This document shows positions 63,842 through 64,000 of a DNA stretch of 64,000 nt, in pieces. The position numbers and the translations under genes were made by a program. The stretch covers positions 474,480 through 538,479 of the forward strand of contig NZ_VCPE01000002.1 of assembly GCF_005938105.1 (NCBI RefSeq). Direction: 5' to 3'. The number at the start of each line of letters is the position of its first letter. The stretch's first letter is position 1. The notes under the pieces are model-generated. The model saw nothing but the letters and a program-made list of their open reading frames with translations, was not told the DNA's origin and did no database searches. This DNA comes from Brucella haematophila. Its GTDB lineage: Bacteria; Pseudomonadota; Alphaproteobacteria; Rhizobiales; Rhizobiaceae.

Positions 63842-64000
63842 ATGAAAGTCCTTGTCGCAGTAAAACGTGTCGTCGATTACAACGTGAAGATCCGCGTGAA
63901 GGGCGATGGATCAGGCGTTGAGCTTTCGAATGTGAAGATGTCGATGAACCCGTTCGACGAGATTGCGGTTGAAGAGGCGATCCGCCTGAAGGAAGCTGGC
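63842..64000 (+). CDS. etfB: Electron-transfer flavoprotein beta subunit (partial, N-terminus)
   Basis: The first 53 residues ([20 protein letters not shown]) match ETF-beta, which with ETF-alpha carries electrons from acyl-CoA and other dehydrogenases to the quinone pool. [18 protein letters not shown] is the conserved AMP-binding segment. The gene runs off the window; etfA is expected next. GAAGAGG lies upstream. The METTL20-like enzyme at 25409 belongs to the family that modifies this protein. Confidence 0.95.
   Translation, partial: MKVLVAVKRVVDYNVKIRVKGDGSGVELSNVKMSMNPFDEIAVEEAIRLKEAG

Overview
The window looks like chromosomal DNA from an alphaproteobacterium of the Brucella/Ochrobactrum group (Rhizobiales). 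Gene content and order support this: hemC-hemD-mitofilin-hemY, ftsE-ftsX, a CenR/OtpR-type regulator paired with a cyclic-nucleotide-binding protein, DUF2125, TIGR02302 next to lysA-argH-tlpA, and CtrA-type TTAA-N7-TTAA boxes upstream of ftsK and ftsE. From memory of Brucella melitensis, otpR and its cyclic-nucleotide-binding neighbour lie about twenty genes from lysA/argH, which agrees with the order here. Apart from one block, the window is GC-rich housekeeping sequence.

Layout. 0-6.7 kb: the end of an ammonium transporter, ftsK, lolA, xthA and an ABC-F ATPase preceded by a possible leader ORF. 6.8-19.0 kb: an accessory block of different base composition. It holds a LuxR-type regulator with no luxI in view, a very AT-rich spacer, two uncharacterised Ig-like-repeat proteins without signal peptides, another AT-rich spacer and a 2013-residue autotransporter. 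19.2-35.7 kb: the cenR/otpR pair, an L,D-transpeptidase-like gene, an NCS2 nucleobase permease, a MocR regulator with a DMT exporter, the leftward tsaD-gpsA-yciI-EVE-methyltransferase string, the rightward hemC-hemD-mic60-hemY string, a TerB-like gene and an MFS exporter. 35.7-50 kb: a compound palindromic element, aquaporin, ftsE-ftsX-ydcF-like, plsC, ppa, yggT, methyltransferases, chaC, DUF2125, hisC-tyrC and hpt. 50-64 kb: the TIGR02302 gene, lysA, a small lipoprotein, argH, tlpA, transporters, an SDR, a HIG1-like protein with a PduO-type adenosyltransferase, queC-queD-queE and the start of etfB.

Genes that work together: FtsK, FtsE/FtsX and the YdcF-like protein act in division and envelope biogenesis, and both ftsK and ftsE carry CtrA boxes, linking them to the cell-cycle regulator. 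HemC/HemD make uroporphyrinogen III, with Mic60-like and HemY-like membrane proteins downstream. QueC/D/E make the 7-deazaguanine precursor of queuosine, and a sequence directly before queC matches the preQ1-I riboswitch aptamer. A METTL20-like methyltransferase lies in the same window as etfB, whose product is a known substrate of that family.

The best candidate for something undescribed is the 6.8-19 kb block. The intergenic regions also carry several families of dispersed palindromic repeats, including two ~130 bp copies in opposite orientation around the tyrC-hisC-hpt block, an element apparently split by a second hairpin near 3.2 kb, and a ~190 bp nested palindrome near 35.8 kb.
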